Below are positions 1-12,924 of a stretch of DNA of 64,000 bases, in pieces. The DNA is from Lepidodermella squamata (lineage: Eukaryota > Gastrotricha): assembly GCA_047495785.1 (NCBI GenBank), contig JBLDXI010000003.1, forward strand, positions 1,364,001-1,428,000, read 5' to 3'. A model generated the notes under the pieces. The model did no database searches. It was not told the origin of the DNA and saw nothing but the letters and a program-made list of their open reading frames with translations. Each line of letters begins with the position of its first letter. Positions within the stretch are counted from its first letter, which is position 1. The translations under genes and the position numbers were made by a program.

Positions 1-747
1 CCTTTTTCACTTGTCAGCAAAGAAAAGGAGCGAAATGATGCGTTTGCCGCTAGTATATACGAAATTACTATGATGATTGTGCTGCTTGTAGTATATTTTA
101 TTTACGCCTGTTGTTTATCTGCACCCGAGGAGGGAGCTCTTTGTAGTATAGTCGCGCTTTTCGCGCCCATTCAGCGGCAATAATCGAGCGGAAAGAGACT
201 ATTTTTACGCTAAATTGCATCCGCCACCAAGTGCTATTCAAAGTTCCCAAGTGGGAAATAATTATTTATATTTTATTAAATCAATTATCAAGCAGTAAAC
301 AATGAAAACTTATACGGAATTGTAAATATGGAATATAAGGAAAATTATCCTTATTTTTATTTCCATACTGTTGAAGGAAGAAAGTTGAAAAAATGAGTAA
401 AATTTTTTCAATTTTGTTTCTGATTTTAAAAATATTTGTTCATATTTTTTTCAAAATTTTTTTATGAATTTCACATTTTTTTTTAATTTTTGGCATTATA
501 TTCACACTGCAAGTCTTCAATGTAACAGATACTCTTAAAAAGACGAATTCTCTTCTTCAAACTTGAATGAAACATTTATCAAACAAATCAATGGGAAAAA
601 ATGGAACAATCCTGCCTTTTTTGAAGTCAAGCGAGCAAAAAACCGAAATGGCGTGACGCGTTGCTAAGCAACAGACGCTTCAACGCAATGAAAGCAATGC
701 CTCCACGCGAGCAATAAATATCTGATGAGAGAGCAATAGATAATAAA
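1..747. other. Gene-free 5' flank
   Basis: AT-rich sequence before the first gene, with T-homopolymer stretches around 400-490. I see no coding exon, RNA gene or clear transposon end. It presumably holds the promoter of the TIR-NB-ARC-ankyrin gene, but no convincing TATA box stands out. Confidence 0.5.
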
Positions 748-3700
748 ATGAAGGAAAAAAAATCGACCAATACACGTGAAACGCAAGCCTTTGCATATAC
801 TAAAGCAATTCACACTTTATTCAAACTGGATTTTAAATCCTTTATTAGAATGGCGTCAGACTTCAGTTTAAGTACGAACGAAAGGAATCCGATCAATTCA
901 AATCGGGCCGTTTTTATCAGTTACAACTGCGTTCAGCGAAATTTGGTCATTCCGCTGTGCTCCAATCTAGTTCCAGCCCAGATTTTCCGTCATGTTTTCG
1001 CTGATTTTCAGAAAAACCCTGACGAAACGTCGGATAATTATGAACAGGCGATTCTTATCGCCGACTACGTCATCATTTTCTTCAGCAACGAGTATCGAAA
1101 TAGCAAGGCGTGTGAGGCTGAGGCGCGCATGATCATGCAACAACGGCGAGGTCCGACGTGTGTCGTTAAATTGTACCCGGCTTTCGATGATTCATCGCTT
1201 GTTGATGGGTTCAGCTTTGCGACTACGATTAGGCTGATGGCTAATGGCCAGAGTATCGATGACGCGGCTGTGGCGTTGACAATGGCTGTTAAGGAACACT
1301 TGGTCATTTTGCCAAATACGAGCCGCGAACAGCAGAAAAAGTGAGTAAAAAATTCCCTAAAATTCCATGTTCTTGGGATTTTTTTCCTTCGAAGTCGAAG
1401 GCTATATAAGCGTCAATGAGTGGCAGTTTCAAAGCGTTCAATTTTCGAATCGACTAATTTCATGAAATTTTGAAACTTGCTACGATCGCTTTTAGTTTGC
1501 CTCAGCGAAGGGTGATGTTGGAATGGGAAACCTGTGAAATTTTCAGATTTGCAAGCATTTCCGAGTTGAAAATTAAAACAATGGGATTTTACCATCGGGA
1601 TCTTTCAAAAATAAAATTGAAATAAAAAACGGGGTGATTACAACGAAAATAGATTTTTAGAAATAAATGATCAACTACTTATTTCTAATAAAATGTTGCA
1701 TAATTATTTGTCTCTGAAATATAATAATAATAATAATAATAGTAATAATAATAATAATAATCAGGGCACTTGAAATTCAGGTAAAAAGTTCAAATAATAA
1801 GGGAACCTCGTTTTCCAAAATAAATTCCAAAATTTTCCAAAAAATTGAAATCCCGTCTTTGCTTCATAATTTGTCACCAAAGGGTCATCCTAACATGGTT
1901 CAACTTTCAATGGCTTCGATTGCCCGGGATAATCCGATGAAAAAGAGAAAAATTCTCAAAATATACCTGCAAGCTGGGAAAAATATTGCTAATTTTTGTT
2001 TCAAAAATTCTGAAGAATTCCTAAATCATCTCTCTCGTCAGGGAGTCGGGTGTCCAACGTTGTTTTCTGGTTTTTCTCTGTTTCAAGGCTAATTCATTAA
2101 TTTTTGAATTTTTATTTTATCTCCATCGGAAACAGCCCAATCAAGTTTGTTGGACTACCTGAAGTCAGCCAGCATTACGACGTGCATGATGAGAATGAAA
2201 TATTGCTCAAACTACAAACTACATCGGCTCTTAAAGGTCAGCCGCGTAATTTTCGACCTCAACATTTTTTTGGCATCAATCCAAAAAGCAATAATTTTAG
2301 TATGCGTCTTTGGAAATTGATACGAAATGATAAAATTCAAAATTCAAAAGTTTTCTATTGACCTGAAAATGGTGGGAAATTCTCCAAAAATCACTGATCA
2401 CCGCTATTTTCGATGAATTGAAACAGGAATTATTTTTGGGATTTTTCATATTTTTTGAAATTTTCTTTTCAATAGGGGGCTTTCTCCTGGTATCTGGTGC
2501 TGGCGGTCTAGGAAAAACAACCCTAGTCGCTCATTTATTACAAAGCAGCCCAACCTTCCTCCAAGATCTCTGCGAATTCGACATCGTACTGTGGCTAAAT
2601 TGCCTGAAATGGCGAGAAAACGACCCTGAAACATTAATCGATTTCCACAAATCACTCGATCAGCTATTCAACCAGGCCGAAATCGAATCTTCGAAACAGA
2701 AACGGAATCAAGGCTCAAATTGCTTACTGGTCTTAGACGACGTTTACTCGACGAAAATTCTCGACGAAATCAGCTCGAAATATTTGAAGATGACCTGTCT
2801 CGTCATTAGCCGCGATAAAGATTTGACCTACTTGTTCAATGGCGTCGTTAAATTAGAAGAACTGAGCGAAAACTCGGTCATCGAGCTGTTCACTAAAAAC
2901 TATCAATTAACGACGTTGACCCGCGAGCAGCTGGAGAATCTGGCTAAATTAAGCTGTGGCCTGCCGCTAATTTGTTCGCTAATTGCCGCGCGATTTCGGG
3001 CTAGGTTAAAAGACAACGCCGCTCAAATTAGCGCGCTTGAATACCGGGCAATTACTAAGGAATTACTCGAAAATTCAACGCGGTCAATCGGCGATATTTT
3101 AGCCTTCACTCTAGAACGGGAAGATTCAGCTTTCAGGCAGACTTTCTACGCATTTTTGCTGTTCGAACCGAATGAGCCGGTGGATATTGACGATTTGGCC
3201 TTGTTGTGGAAATGCCCGTCTAATCATCAGGCTCTTGTTAGGTGTCAGCTATTTATGGGGAAATCGTTGATAAGGCAGGTTAATCGGGATGCTGAAAGTG
3301 GTGATGTTATGCCGAGGTTCACGCTTCATCAACTCATGCATGAAGCGGCAGTGGAAAATGCGTGTGAAAAGCGAGATTTCGCGATCGACTTGAACGAGCT
3401 AAGGTATATTTTATTCAAATAAATTTTATTTAAATTTTTTAATTATTTTTAAAATGTTTAAAATGAAGAATTATTAAACATTTAATTGAATTTAAAAACT
3501 CAAAAGATTGCATAACATTTTGAAATGTCCTAATTACCTATTTTTTTTCGAATTTTTATTTAAACATTTTTTAAGAAATTTATTCGAGAAAAATTCTGGG
3601 AAATTGATTAAAATGTTTTCATATTTTCCCAAGGTACAAAATAGTGACGGGCCATTGTAACCAATCGCTGAAATTGCAAAATTCGTCTCGCCGTGTCGAA

Positions 3701-6646
3701 TTGTTGGCAAAAGCTGCCCAGAACAATCAATGGAACCTTCTGAACAAGATTTTCGACCGTCTAGCACCGCGAGATTTGGCTGAAATCAGCCGCAAGAAGT
3801 GCTCGATCAGCGAAAATAAATCGCTGCTTCACTTTCTGTACTGCAAAAATCAGTTCCAACTTGTTGGGAAAGCGATTTCATTGATTCTTCCAGAGGTCGG
3901 TCCTCAAGTCACTTCAGAAATTTTGCTGGAACTAGATTCGAAGAAAATGTCCCTACTCTGCCAAATCTACGATGAGGAAGATCTACTTGATAACTTTTCT
4001 CAGAGAAAAGGCCTTCTTCAAACTATTGGAAAAATTCCAGAAATTTACGATAAATATGTGCGATCGAAATGGTTGAAGGAAGCTTTGGAGTTGAAGTCGA
4101 AAAACAAGAATTTATTCGTCGCAGCGGTGAAGGGTGACCTGGAACCCTTCAAATCACCCGCGATCAGTCAAGCGGAACTTGATTTCAAAAACGACCGAGG
4201 CGAAACAGTTTTAATGGCAGCCTGTGCGATGGGCCACCTTGAAATCGCTAGACTAATAGTTGAAAAACGCGAAAATCTACTGGACCTTCAAAATGAAAAC
4301 GGCTGGAACGCTGTGACCTTCTCAGCGAGTTACGGTCGGCTGGATTGCGTTAAATTTTTGTTGGAAAAGAATCGCGAATTACTGAAAAGTGAGGAGAAGA
4401 ACTCTGCCTGGACGCCTTTCATGTTCGCTGTTCAACGAAATCATTCGGTCACGGTTGATTTCCTCCTCACAAGTGACTCGGAACAACTTGAGCGGAAAGA
4501 TTTAGACGGCCTCACCTCGTTGATTATAGCCGCTCAATGTGGGCATTTGGACCTTGTGAGATTTTTGATCGGTAAATCAGACGGATCACTCATGCGGAGC
4601 CAAGATTCAAGCAATGGCTGGACCGCGTTCATTCATGCGTGTCGGTATGGTCATTTAGAAGTCGCGAGGTACCTACTAAGCCTAAATTCCGACCAAATCA
4701 CTGATCTGGACCAAAGAGGTCGCACCTGTTTGATCGTCGCTGCTGAAAATAATCAAATTGAGGTCTGCAAATGGTTGGTCTCGCAACGTCCTGATCTATT
4801 GGGTCAGGTTGATATCGACGGCCGAACAGCTCTTCACGCAGCTTCTCAGGCTGGTTTGGTTGAAATCGTGAGATTTTTCGTGGAAACTGACTCAGTTCTA
4901 GTTAAATTTCTCGACAAAAACCGACTGAACCCTTTTGAAATCGCCGTTAAGAACGGCAGGCTCGAGGTGGTTAGATTTCTCGCCGATCAAAAAGACTTGA
5001 TCGCAAAATCCTTGATACCAGCCCTACATCTAGCCTGCGAGAATGGCCATTTAGAAATCGTGAAATTTCTAACAAATCGGATTCCTTACGAAAAGCTGAA
5101 TTCAACAATTGACGACACTGAACGGACTTGCTCAATGTCTGCAGCGATGAATGGTCATATCGATGTGGTTAAGTTCCTATACTTAAAAGCTGGCAAGTCG
5201 ATCTTGTTGTCTAGAGATCGAGAAGGTGCGACTATGTTACTTATGGCTTGTGAGGCGAATCGCTTTGATGTTGTTCGGTTCATTCTCGAGAAGTTGCCCG
5301 ATGGGCCAGCTTGGAAGAATAACGAAAGTCGAAGTGCCTTGATGGTGGCATCGGCAGAAGGACATCTACCAGTTGTGGAGCTTCTTTACGACATGGACCC
5401 TAAACAGGTACTTATTCAAGTAGTTCACAACCTTAATTATGATGCTTTGAAGCTATGAAGTTACTTTCTTATAAGGCCTCGATATCACTATCCCATCTTT
5501 CTCTAATTTGTAGGCAGCATGGCAGGGCGATCATGGTGAGACAGCTCTGATGCTAGCAGCTCACTGTAACCGAGAATCTGTCGTCAAGTTTTTCTGCGAA
5601 CGACAACCAAATCTCGTCGAAATGGTCGATTATTACGCCATTAGCGCAATCATGGTCGCTGCAGTCAGTGAAAACTACGAAATATGCCGAATTCTAGCTG
5701 CCTACTACAGCGAAGACCCCGTCATCTACCCTGGTTACCTCATCCTCCAAGCTATCGATGCTGTGATATCAGATCCGCTGAAACTTCAATCTCTAACGCT
5801 GAAATCAAGTCTGGCTTGTCTACGAATTTTAGCTTTCGAAAATCCGTCAAGTTGCCAGAAAATTACTGCAATCGGGCTACTACCGATTCTCGGTAAATTC
5901 CTCGCAATTTTCCGGACATTCCACATGGAGAATCAACGGGAACCTGCTGACATATCCGAGATCGAACCTGTGGTCATTGATCTCGAAAGGATGTGCTTAG
6001 GAATCCTTGCAAGCGTTTTTGAAGCTGAGGACGTATGTTTGGACGCTGCGAAGCAGTTAGGCAGAGGGCTTCAGATCGAGCTGAGATATCGCTTGCAAAG
6101 CATTTCGCCGGGTATGACAGTTTCAGAAGGGCATTTTTTTGCAGCGCAAATAGCGGCAGTCCTCCTTGCAAAAAGATTAGATGGCATCGATGGGACATTC
6201 CTTACTGAGCAGGGTGAGTCTTTCTCCATTTCGCAAGGAACTTCACTACCAATCTCTGTTTAGAATCATTGGCTGGTGATTTAGCTCTGTTTCTTGATGA
6301 AAAATGGATGACTGAATGCGAACTGGATGCTGAGGGGATGATTCGAAGGGTTGATGTAGATATTTACCTTAATCTTTCAACTTGGCCTGGTGACGAGAAC
6401 GATTTGGATGTAACAGTTGTTAGGAGATTCGGTCTATGGGCTCTGTGGCAGTTGGGCGTTGTAGATCGGCAGAATAGGGATCATTATGGCCGGTTGATTC
6501 GGTCTGCCAAAAGCGTGGAGTCGGTGAGAAGTGGCAAATCTGTGTCGACAAGCTTTCAAGCAATTCTGGAGTCCTACTCGAAGAAGGCTGATAAAATACT
6601 TGCGGAGGTTTCTGCTAAACTGTTGAATGAATTGTTTTCTAGCTGA
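748..6646 (+). CDS. TIR / NB-ARC / ankyrin-repeat receptor-like protein (six exons)
   Basis: Model: exons 748-1340, 2136-2236, 2476-3403, 3634-5407, 5514-6213, 6264-6646; all junctions are GT-AG, phases agree, giving 1492 codons plus stop. Residues about 54-187 form a TIR-like domain (AVFISYN strand; C122..E125 at the place of the TIR NADase glutamate). NB-ARC follows: P-loop GAGGLGKTT with K245, kinase-2 LVLDD (D319-D320), GLPL at 393-396, and a winged-helix region with an LHQLMHE motif resembling MHD. About 13 ankyrin repeats cover roughly 725-1190; the rest is helical, possibly armadillo-like. By family this would be an intracellular switch-type sensor: NB-ARC binds nucleotide, ankyrins sense or scaffold, TIR signals or cleaves NAD. 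Ligand and activity are not visible. A second TIR-NB-ARC gene lies at 40.5-42.6 kb with the same exon junction after its TIR. The first intron holds an (AAT)n repeat. Confidence 0.85.
1721..1761. repeat. (AAT)n microsatellite
   Basis: About 13 AAT/AATAG units in the first intron of the TIR-NB-ARC-ankyrin gene. Seen directly; no function implied. Confidence 0.95.
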
Positions 6647-6765
6647 TAGTTTGTACCGCTTTTTAGTTTTAGAAACCAAATGAAATTTGTTTGAAATGTT
6701 CGAATGTGATTGTATGATGATTAAAAGAGACGCTCGATTCCTTCTTATATTATTCATTGTATTCA

Positions 6766-8105
6766 TCACATGGTGCCACCACAGCTTTCTATATCAGCAA
6801 CTCCATATATGTTAGACTTGCCAGCACCCGGGTACCATGTAACCGCATGAGCGACGGTGTAGCAACAAGCTCCGAATGATGCGAAAGCATACATCACAGG
6901 GGCAAACTAATACATATTCAGAATTAATACAATATATGTTTGTACCGATCGCATGCTCACCAGTCCAGCTGTTGCATGTACGTGGCTAGCAACTGTAGCT
7001 GTATGGGGGAAACGGACGCAAAAGGCTGAAATTCCAGTGTAGAGATACTGCGAGGCACCTGTTATCTTGTAGGGATTAGCGTCAGCAGCTCCGATGCAGG
7101 TCAAAATCCCAGCAGCATTATTGGCCTGTGGGATGACTTCGTATTTGATCCAGGCAACGTTGGCAGGTGACTGCGTCGCTGCACAACAAAGATCAAATGT
7201 GCTAAATGTGTTGGGCCTGTCAGTAGATGCCTAGCCACATAAATTAACGCTAGGCAATTCTTGTATTTAGATGCGCAATGAAACAATTACTGAAGCGGCA
7301 GGGTTCACTGTCAGATAAGCGGTGCACGAAGCTCCGGCAACGTTGTGGCAAAATTTGACAGTTTGAGATACTCCAGAACCACCTTGGGTCGTCATCGAGC
7401 ACAATTGGTAGTTAGGCTGGAGCTGAGGATGAGTTGATGTGACCTACACTGTAATTTCAATATTGATCATAAATGAAGCTTAGCGCTTACCAACGTTGAT
7501 TTACTAATCGTTGCAATGCACTGATCGACAGAATCGAAAATATTCGCTGCAAACTATTTTCGGGCAGACATTGCGCGATTGGGTGATTAAGGAAGACGCA
7601 AGACTTTCGAAGATTTCTTACTTGCTTGACCAAGCGCAGAGATCCCGAACATCCCGGCACCGCAGGTGTGCAAGCGATCTTGTCGTTGCCATAATCGCAA
7701 ATCACGTATCGCTGCAAAATTGGGTCAAAAAGACTATCCATATTGATGACGCATAAAATGTCAAACCTGGGCAAATTTCTGGCAAACAACCGGATCCGAG
7801 AATTGTTCAGATATATCTAGAACAAAATTCACCGTGAGTTGCAAGTCATGCAACAAATATTTACAGCTGTTTCACCGCTTGTGCAAGACCCGGCTCTACA
7901 TGCTCCAGTTCCATTCGAGAAGCATTGAACGTACTTAGGAATGTCAGAAATTGCCAGGCTGTCAATGATTCATTTGAAATTTCACCATTTGATACGTAAT
8001 TGGACTGGAATCTTTGGCTGCATTTGGGTTACAAGCAGCTACGATCGATATCTGCTGAACGATAAATCCCAAGGCATATAGGAAAAAAATTGCTTTTAAA
8101 AACAT
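6766..8105 (-). pseudogene. Cys-rich secreted protein paralog A, frameshifted
   Basis: Eight phase-0 exons, read downward: 8105-7986 (signal peptide, 40 codons), 7933-7865, 7816-7767, 7711-7622, 7553-7491, 7416-7291, 7230-6961, 6906-6766 (stop). The cysteine pattern matches paralogs B-E: YVQC...C...C, RYVICDYG...CTPAVPGCSGSL, FDSVDQC, QLCSMTTQ, DLCCAATQ, TCIGA, YCVRFPHTAT, GACCY. The third exon is 50 bases instead of 48: an extra AT follows the acceptor (ctag/ATATATCTG versus ctag/ATATCTG in C), which shifts every downstream exon. The exon encoding a second YVIC unit (exon 6 of B, D, E) is absent. Either a decaying copy or an assembly error at a dinucleotide; family function unknown. Confidence 0.75.
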
Positions 8106-8109
8106 CAGC

Positions 8110-8290
8110 TTGTTCAACCCAGAATGAAATAATATGCAAAAGTTTTTGTCCTCGTCAAATAATTGGAAACGTGAGCAGTTCAGTGCTTGCCGCTTCAACG
8201 GCTGCAACACCTCAGTTTTACTATATTATAGGTATATAGCACATTATAATGAAGTAATTAGTGGTATTGCTGCAAACAAGGAACTAACCC
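8110..8290 (-). promoter_or_regulatory. Putative upstream region of paralog A
   Basis: On the minus strand, 65 bases above the ATG, lies a block containing CTGCTCACGT (+ strand ACGTGAGCAG from 8169). A related block sits 57-84 bases above the ATG of B, C, D and E. A further shared stretch (attgtaatgaaa-like, then attagtgg) extends upstream in A and C. Conservation in position across paralogs suggests a shared promoter element; the bound factor is unknown. Confidence 0.45.
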
Positions 8291-8964
8291 CTGGTAGTGA
8301 TGAAACGCCCTGTTGCGCAAAAGCCTAACAAAATGTAGCTCTCATTATAAGTGGAGTAAAAAAACAACCAGTGGCAGCCATTCCCTTTCTTTCATAACGT
8401 CCCGAAGAGAAACTTTCTTGTACCCAGACCTGCCCAATTTAGTATGAAAATGGGTTTTCAAGGTATTTCATGGGCATAGATTTACGTTGGAGTCCAGAGA
8501 TTGAATAGTTGATTTGTGAAGTCGACAAGCACTAAGTATCGATTGGTGATTTGAGTAGGATAATTAGGACGAGGGAAATGCGAAAGTTCAATAAAAAAAT
8601 TTCGGTGATATAAGTGAGGGAGAATCTTAGGGACAGAATCAAAAAATTCGACACCTGAAACAGAAATCCTAAAAGTGATAGATGGAGACAAATGGATTTC
8701 AAAATCGTGATCAGGGCCTTCGAAAACTCCTAGAACTGCCGTAAAATATGTTTTCTCTCACAGATAATTAATTCCGCCATGAAAGGGTCAATTATAAGAA
8801 TCGCCCAATTTTTCCTTACCCCGTCGATAAGGTATCCACGATAAAATCTGTTGATACCTTGATCCGCTGGTGAGTACTTTTGTGTGCAGTAATATTATAT
8901 ACACCTAAGTGCTTGGTGGGTCATAGTGTTTGAGTATTAGCATGTACTCGTAAAAAAGCCAGCC
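8291..8964. other. Gene-free stretch
   Basis: No exon, RNA gene or clear repeat end recognised. A short imperfect inverted repeat (AAGGTATC...GATACCTT) occurs near 8829-8863. It lies at the left edge of the transposon-rich interval between paralogs A and B. Confidence 0.4.
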
Positions 8965-9045
8965 GCTGAACCATCACGAACAATCGAACCCAGGTCTGCA
9001 AAAAATGACCATCTGACTGAGCGACCGATTGACCGAACGGCGAAA
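8965..9045 (-). repeat. tRNA-like fragment (SINE head or tRNA pseudogene)
   Basis: On the minus strand a box B-like GGTTCGATTG (8981-8990) lies downstream of a box A-like TCGGTCGCTCAGTCAGATGG (about 9009-9028). The stems are not convincing for a functional tRNA, so a degenerate tRNA-derived SINE or tRNA pseudogene is more likely. Confidence 0.4.
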
Positions 9046-9059
9046 AACCGGACTATAAT

Positions 9060-9339
9060 GAGCGAATTCCAGCTTGTCGATGTAGCCACATGCTTATTCT
9101 AGCGTATTTCAGTGCATTGCGTTCAGTGCATGGATAGAAAAAACATGACTTGAACAAAAATCGGCTGAAATTTGCGCTGCCCAGAAATCAGCTCCAGCGT
9201 ATTTCAATGAGCTCCCCATGCTTTATTGTAGCATATTTCAGCTTTCAGCTAATGAAATTAGTTCCTTATAAGCTTAAATGCTGAATGTCTGGAATTTCGT
9301 GCCCTTTTCGTATTCGTTTTCATTTCGTGTCGGTCTGGG
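9060..9339 (+). mobile_element. Partial copy of the GCGTATTTCAG repeat element
   Basis: This stretch is a diverged direct copy of about 15770-16002: shared segments include CAGCTTGTCGATGT, GCCCAGAAATCAGCTCCAGC and several GCGTATTTCAG units. It ends at 9326-9339 in CGTGTCGGTCTGGG, matching the right terminus CGTGCCGGTCTGGG of the fuller element at 14522-16002. No matching left end is seen, so it looks like a solo right end or deleted copy. Confidence 0.6.
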
Positions 9340-10218
9340 AATTATACTGCCGCTTTGCTGGTCAAATTTCAACCCTGTGATCAACAGCGTCAACAGCAGT
9401 GCTTCAGTTAACGCGTGCTTTTGTTTTGTTTTCTCCGTCATTTCGCCATTTTGTCATTTCATTATTTCTTCAATGCTTCATTTCTTCACAGTAGTGAAAT
9501 TCTAATTACCGTAATCCGGTAAAACTTTGAACATGTACAAGTTTGAACATTTCACGCAAATCAGCTTTTCTCTGAAACCACGGGGATCTACCGCTTGGGA
9601 ATTTTACTGAATATAGGTCTCGTTGAGATCTAACATTTTGCCAAGTTTCATCAACACAGCCCCCACAGTCTCTTCCTTAAAAATTCCCGAAAAAACAACG
9701 ATTTTGGTCTACTTTAAAGTGTTGTCCTGCGATAACCGTAGCAGATATTCGCGAGGTCCAACTTGGCGAATTGAAGCCTATACTTTTCTGAAGAAGTAGC
9801 CAAAAAGGCACGCCCATCTATAGAGTGGTTTTCGCGTGGCATGCGCTCAAAGGTGCAAACTTTGAACACTCGAAAGTACAACTTTGAACACGATGGAAAT
9901 TCATTATTTTGACTTTGAGGAGAATGTTTCGAGTTTTTCATAGACTTTGTTCGCATCATAGAGATCAGATTAATCAGAGAGGAAACTCAATGCAAAAATT
10001 TTCTGAAAAAAGTCAGCAAGTATTTTAAGAAGGATTTTTTTATTCCAAATTATTATCGATGACCTAGAAACTGCAGATTTTTGTTTTGCATCATGAAAAC
10101 TGACATTGAGCTATTTATTGTAAACTCGAAAGTAGTTTTCTTCGGCGACTCACTCCGAGCTTGACAACGCAAACCTCGTCCGATTAGGTGCTACCAAACA
10201 GGAAATATTGATGCGCGA

Positions 10219-12918
10219 AAATTTGTCAATTTTTCATTCATTCTCATTCATTCATTCTCATTTTTTATTGCAAATTGTTTTTCAACAGTTAGCAAATAGT
10301 TAAGTTTAGTTTAGCAGAAAGTTGTTTCTTGGCGCCTCACCACAGAAGTCACGTAGTTTACCAATGAAGGCGAATTAAATTTTATATGTTTGCAAAAAGC
10401 ACTGTGAGAGTTGTTAACCACGCAAGACGGCAGACGGTTCCACGCAGCACGCACGCGCCTGGAAAAGCTAAATTTATAGTTCAAGTTATTTCTAACCGCT
10501 TTCATCGTCACAGAATGAGGAGGAAGGCGAGAGTTTCGAGAGATTATAAAAAAGTCAGAGAAATTTATATCAATACAACCCTGATACATTTTATGCATTA
10601 GAATGAGGTCATGTTGGAAGCGGCGAACCTCTAGCGTCGTTAAGCCCAATTTCTGTAGACGTTCCTCATAAGATGCACCCTCGACCGTTTCGTGATACGA
10701 GCTTCGATAGAGTAGTCTTTTTGTGAACCGCTTTTGTACCGATTCAAGGTCATCAATATCCTGTAATGAAAAAGGCGAGTACACGGCTGGACAGAAGTCC
10801 AAACGAGATAATGTGTATGTTTTATACGCTCTAAATCGGAGGGCCTTAGACGAAAATGATTTGGCTATCATTCCATTAATACGATTACATTTCGCTGCGA
10901 GAGACTGACAATGATCTGAAAAAGCTTTGAATCGATAGTAACACCGAGATCTTTCACTGAGTTGACAACTTGCAGGTCCACACCATTGATGTTAAATTGA
11001 AACGGGAATTCATTTTTGCCCATTCTCAGTACGACACATTTTTTAGAATTAACAGACAATCCGTTATCGTCAAACCATTTGATTAACCGATCTAAGTCTT
11101 CCTGAAGTTCAAAGCAGTCTGTGAGATTACGAATGACCTTGTATAGCTTCGTGTCATCAGCAAATAACTTCATAATCGATTTCAGAATACACGAGTTCAC
11201 ATCCGATGTGTATATCAGAAACAATATCGGACCAAGAACCGAGCCTTGAGGCACTCCGGAAGTTACGGGGGACCATTCCGAGGCTTCAGAGTTGACAATC
11301 ACACGAAAGAAACGATCGGAAAGAAAAGCTTTTATCCAGCGAAGGAGCGCGCCACAAACGTTAATGTCAAGAAGCTTTGCTAACAACAATGTGATCGGAA
11401 CTGTATCGAAAGCCTTGGAAAGATCGAGGTAAATAACTACAACATCGAGGAGTTGGTCTAGAAAACCAAGCCAGTCGTTAGTACAAGAGAGGAGCTGCGT
11501 CTCGCAACATCTGCGCGATATGAAACCGAATTGGTTATCTGGGATCAAGTTATTCCTGTTCAAGTATATCAACAATTTGTCTTTTACAATAGTTTCCTGA
11601 ACTTTACATAGAATACAGGTTAGACTAACGGGTCTGTAATTCCCCGCCGAAGAAGCATCACCACTCTTCTTATAGATAGGAGCCACATTTGCGTATTTCC
11701 ACACAAGAGGAATTTCACCGGTCACTAATGATATTTGAAATAACAAAGATAAAGGCGTACAAAGCGATCGAGCTAGTTTTTTTATCAAGACGGCTGGTAG
11801 ATTATCAACACCACCTACTGGCTTTTCTTTGATCTGACAGACATAATCATACACCAAATCAGCAGTAAAATCTATGGTCTGAATACAGTCGTTTACAGCC
11901 TTAAAGTTCGGTGAGCTGAGAATGACTTATTGTTGTAGGCTCCAGCGAATTGCTGCCTAAAGGCTTCAGCCTTACCTGAATCATCCACAATGCTAACGTT
12001 GTTCGAAACTAGGGCTGGAATCGCTGGGCGAGCTTTGAAACGCATAGAGAAGTAATTGTACAGATCATCAATTTTGTTAGCAGAGAGCAGATTTTCCTCG
12101 TAATTTCGTCTAGCCTTGCGATATTCACAATCATACATTAAGCAGGCCGCTTTATAGCGAAGAAAGTCAGATGATAATTTCCCACTTGCTCTCCATTGGC
12201 GGTACAGGCGACTTTTCCTATTTGATAACCGCTGAATGGCCGCGCTGACCCAGGGCATTCGCCCTTTCTTTCGCTTACGAGTCTTCCGTCGAGGTACGAA
12301 TAGCAAAATGCCTCGATAGATTGTGTGCAGAAACCGTGTGTAACAGGTGTCCATGCTGCAGTTTGAGAACATTACAAGCCAGTTTACCGAATCTACATAG
12401 TTCCCAAAGTTGACGTAGTCGCATTTCCGAAAGTTGAAGGCGCTCAAAACATGAGTCTTTGAACTTGATGAGCAAAATTCCACATTCATCCTGAATCTTA
12501 CAACATTATGATCACAAGAAGCCGCGAGCGGTTCATCAACTTCGACACACGAGACGATGTTAGGAATATTAGATATGACTAGGTCGAGGATATTATCACC
12601 ACGCGTTGGTTTATCAACATATTGGATTAGATTATTTCTCAGAAAGAACTCGGTAAAACATGAGTAAAGTAATTTGCTAGGATTTTTGAACGTTACCCAG
12701 TTGAACTCTGGCAAGTTGAAGTCACCAACCATTACGCAGGGTTCTGAAGTATCGACTTGCTTTTGCAAGTAACTCACGAGATCACGAATGGATTCCATTG
12801 GCGAATTAGGTGACCGATATACGATAACCAACCGTAGCGATGTTCTATCGAGCTGACAAAGACAAGTGACACATTCTATATAGCCATCGAAAGAGAAGGT
12901 GCTAAGAAGGCGAGGATC
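10219..12918 (-). mobile_element. Decayed non-LTR retrotransposon (LINE), EN + RT
   Basis: Minus-strand pieces in order: a C-terminal apurinic-type endonuclease (12915-11893; MVGDFNLPEFNW, later SCDHNVV), reverse transcriptase (11857 to about 10900; YLDLSKAFDTVP, GVPQGSVLGP, and the FADD catalytic box in MKLFADDTKLYK), and the RT C-terminal region (10871-10311). At least two frameshifts separate these pieces, near 11910 and 10925. The N-terminal endonuclease region is missing and homology stops next to the foldback element at 12925. The 3' end has a short GAATGAATGA-type tail (+ strand about 10233-10265). The motifs suggest the Jockey/CR1/L2 group, clade not certain. It cannot move by itself. 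Confidence 0.85.
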
Positions 12919-12924
12919 ATGTTA

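Noticed and set aside
1859-2092. 77-codon open frame in the first intron of the TIR-NB-ARC-ankyrin gene
   Set aside because: The exon at 2136-2236 joins both neighbours in phase and matches the linker of the paralog, so this frame is not needed and has no similarity.
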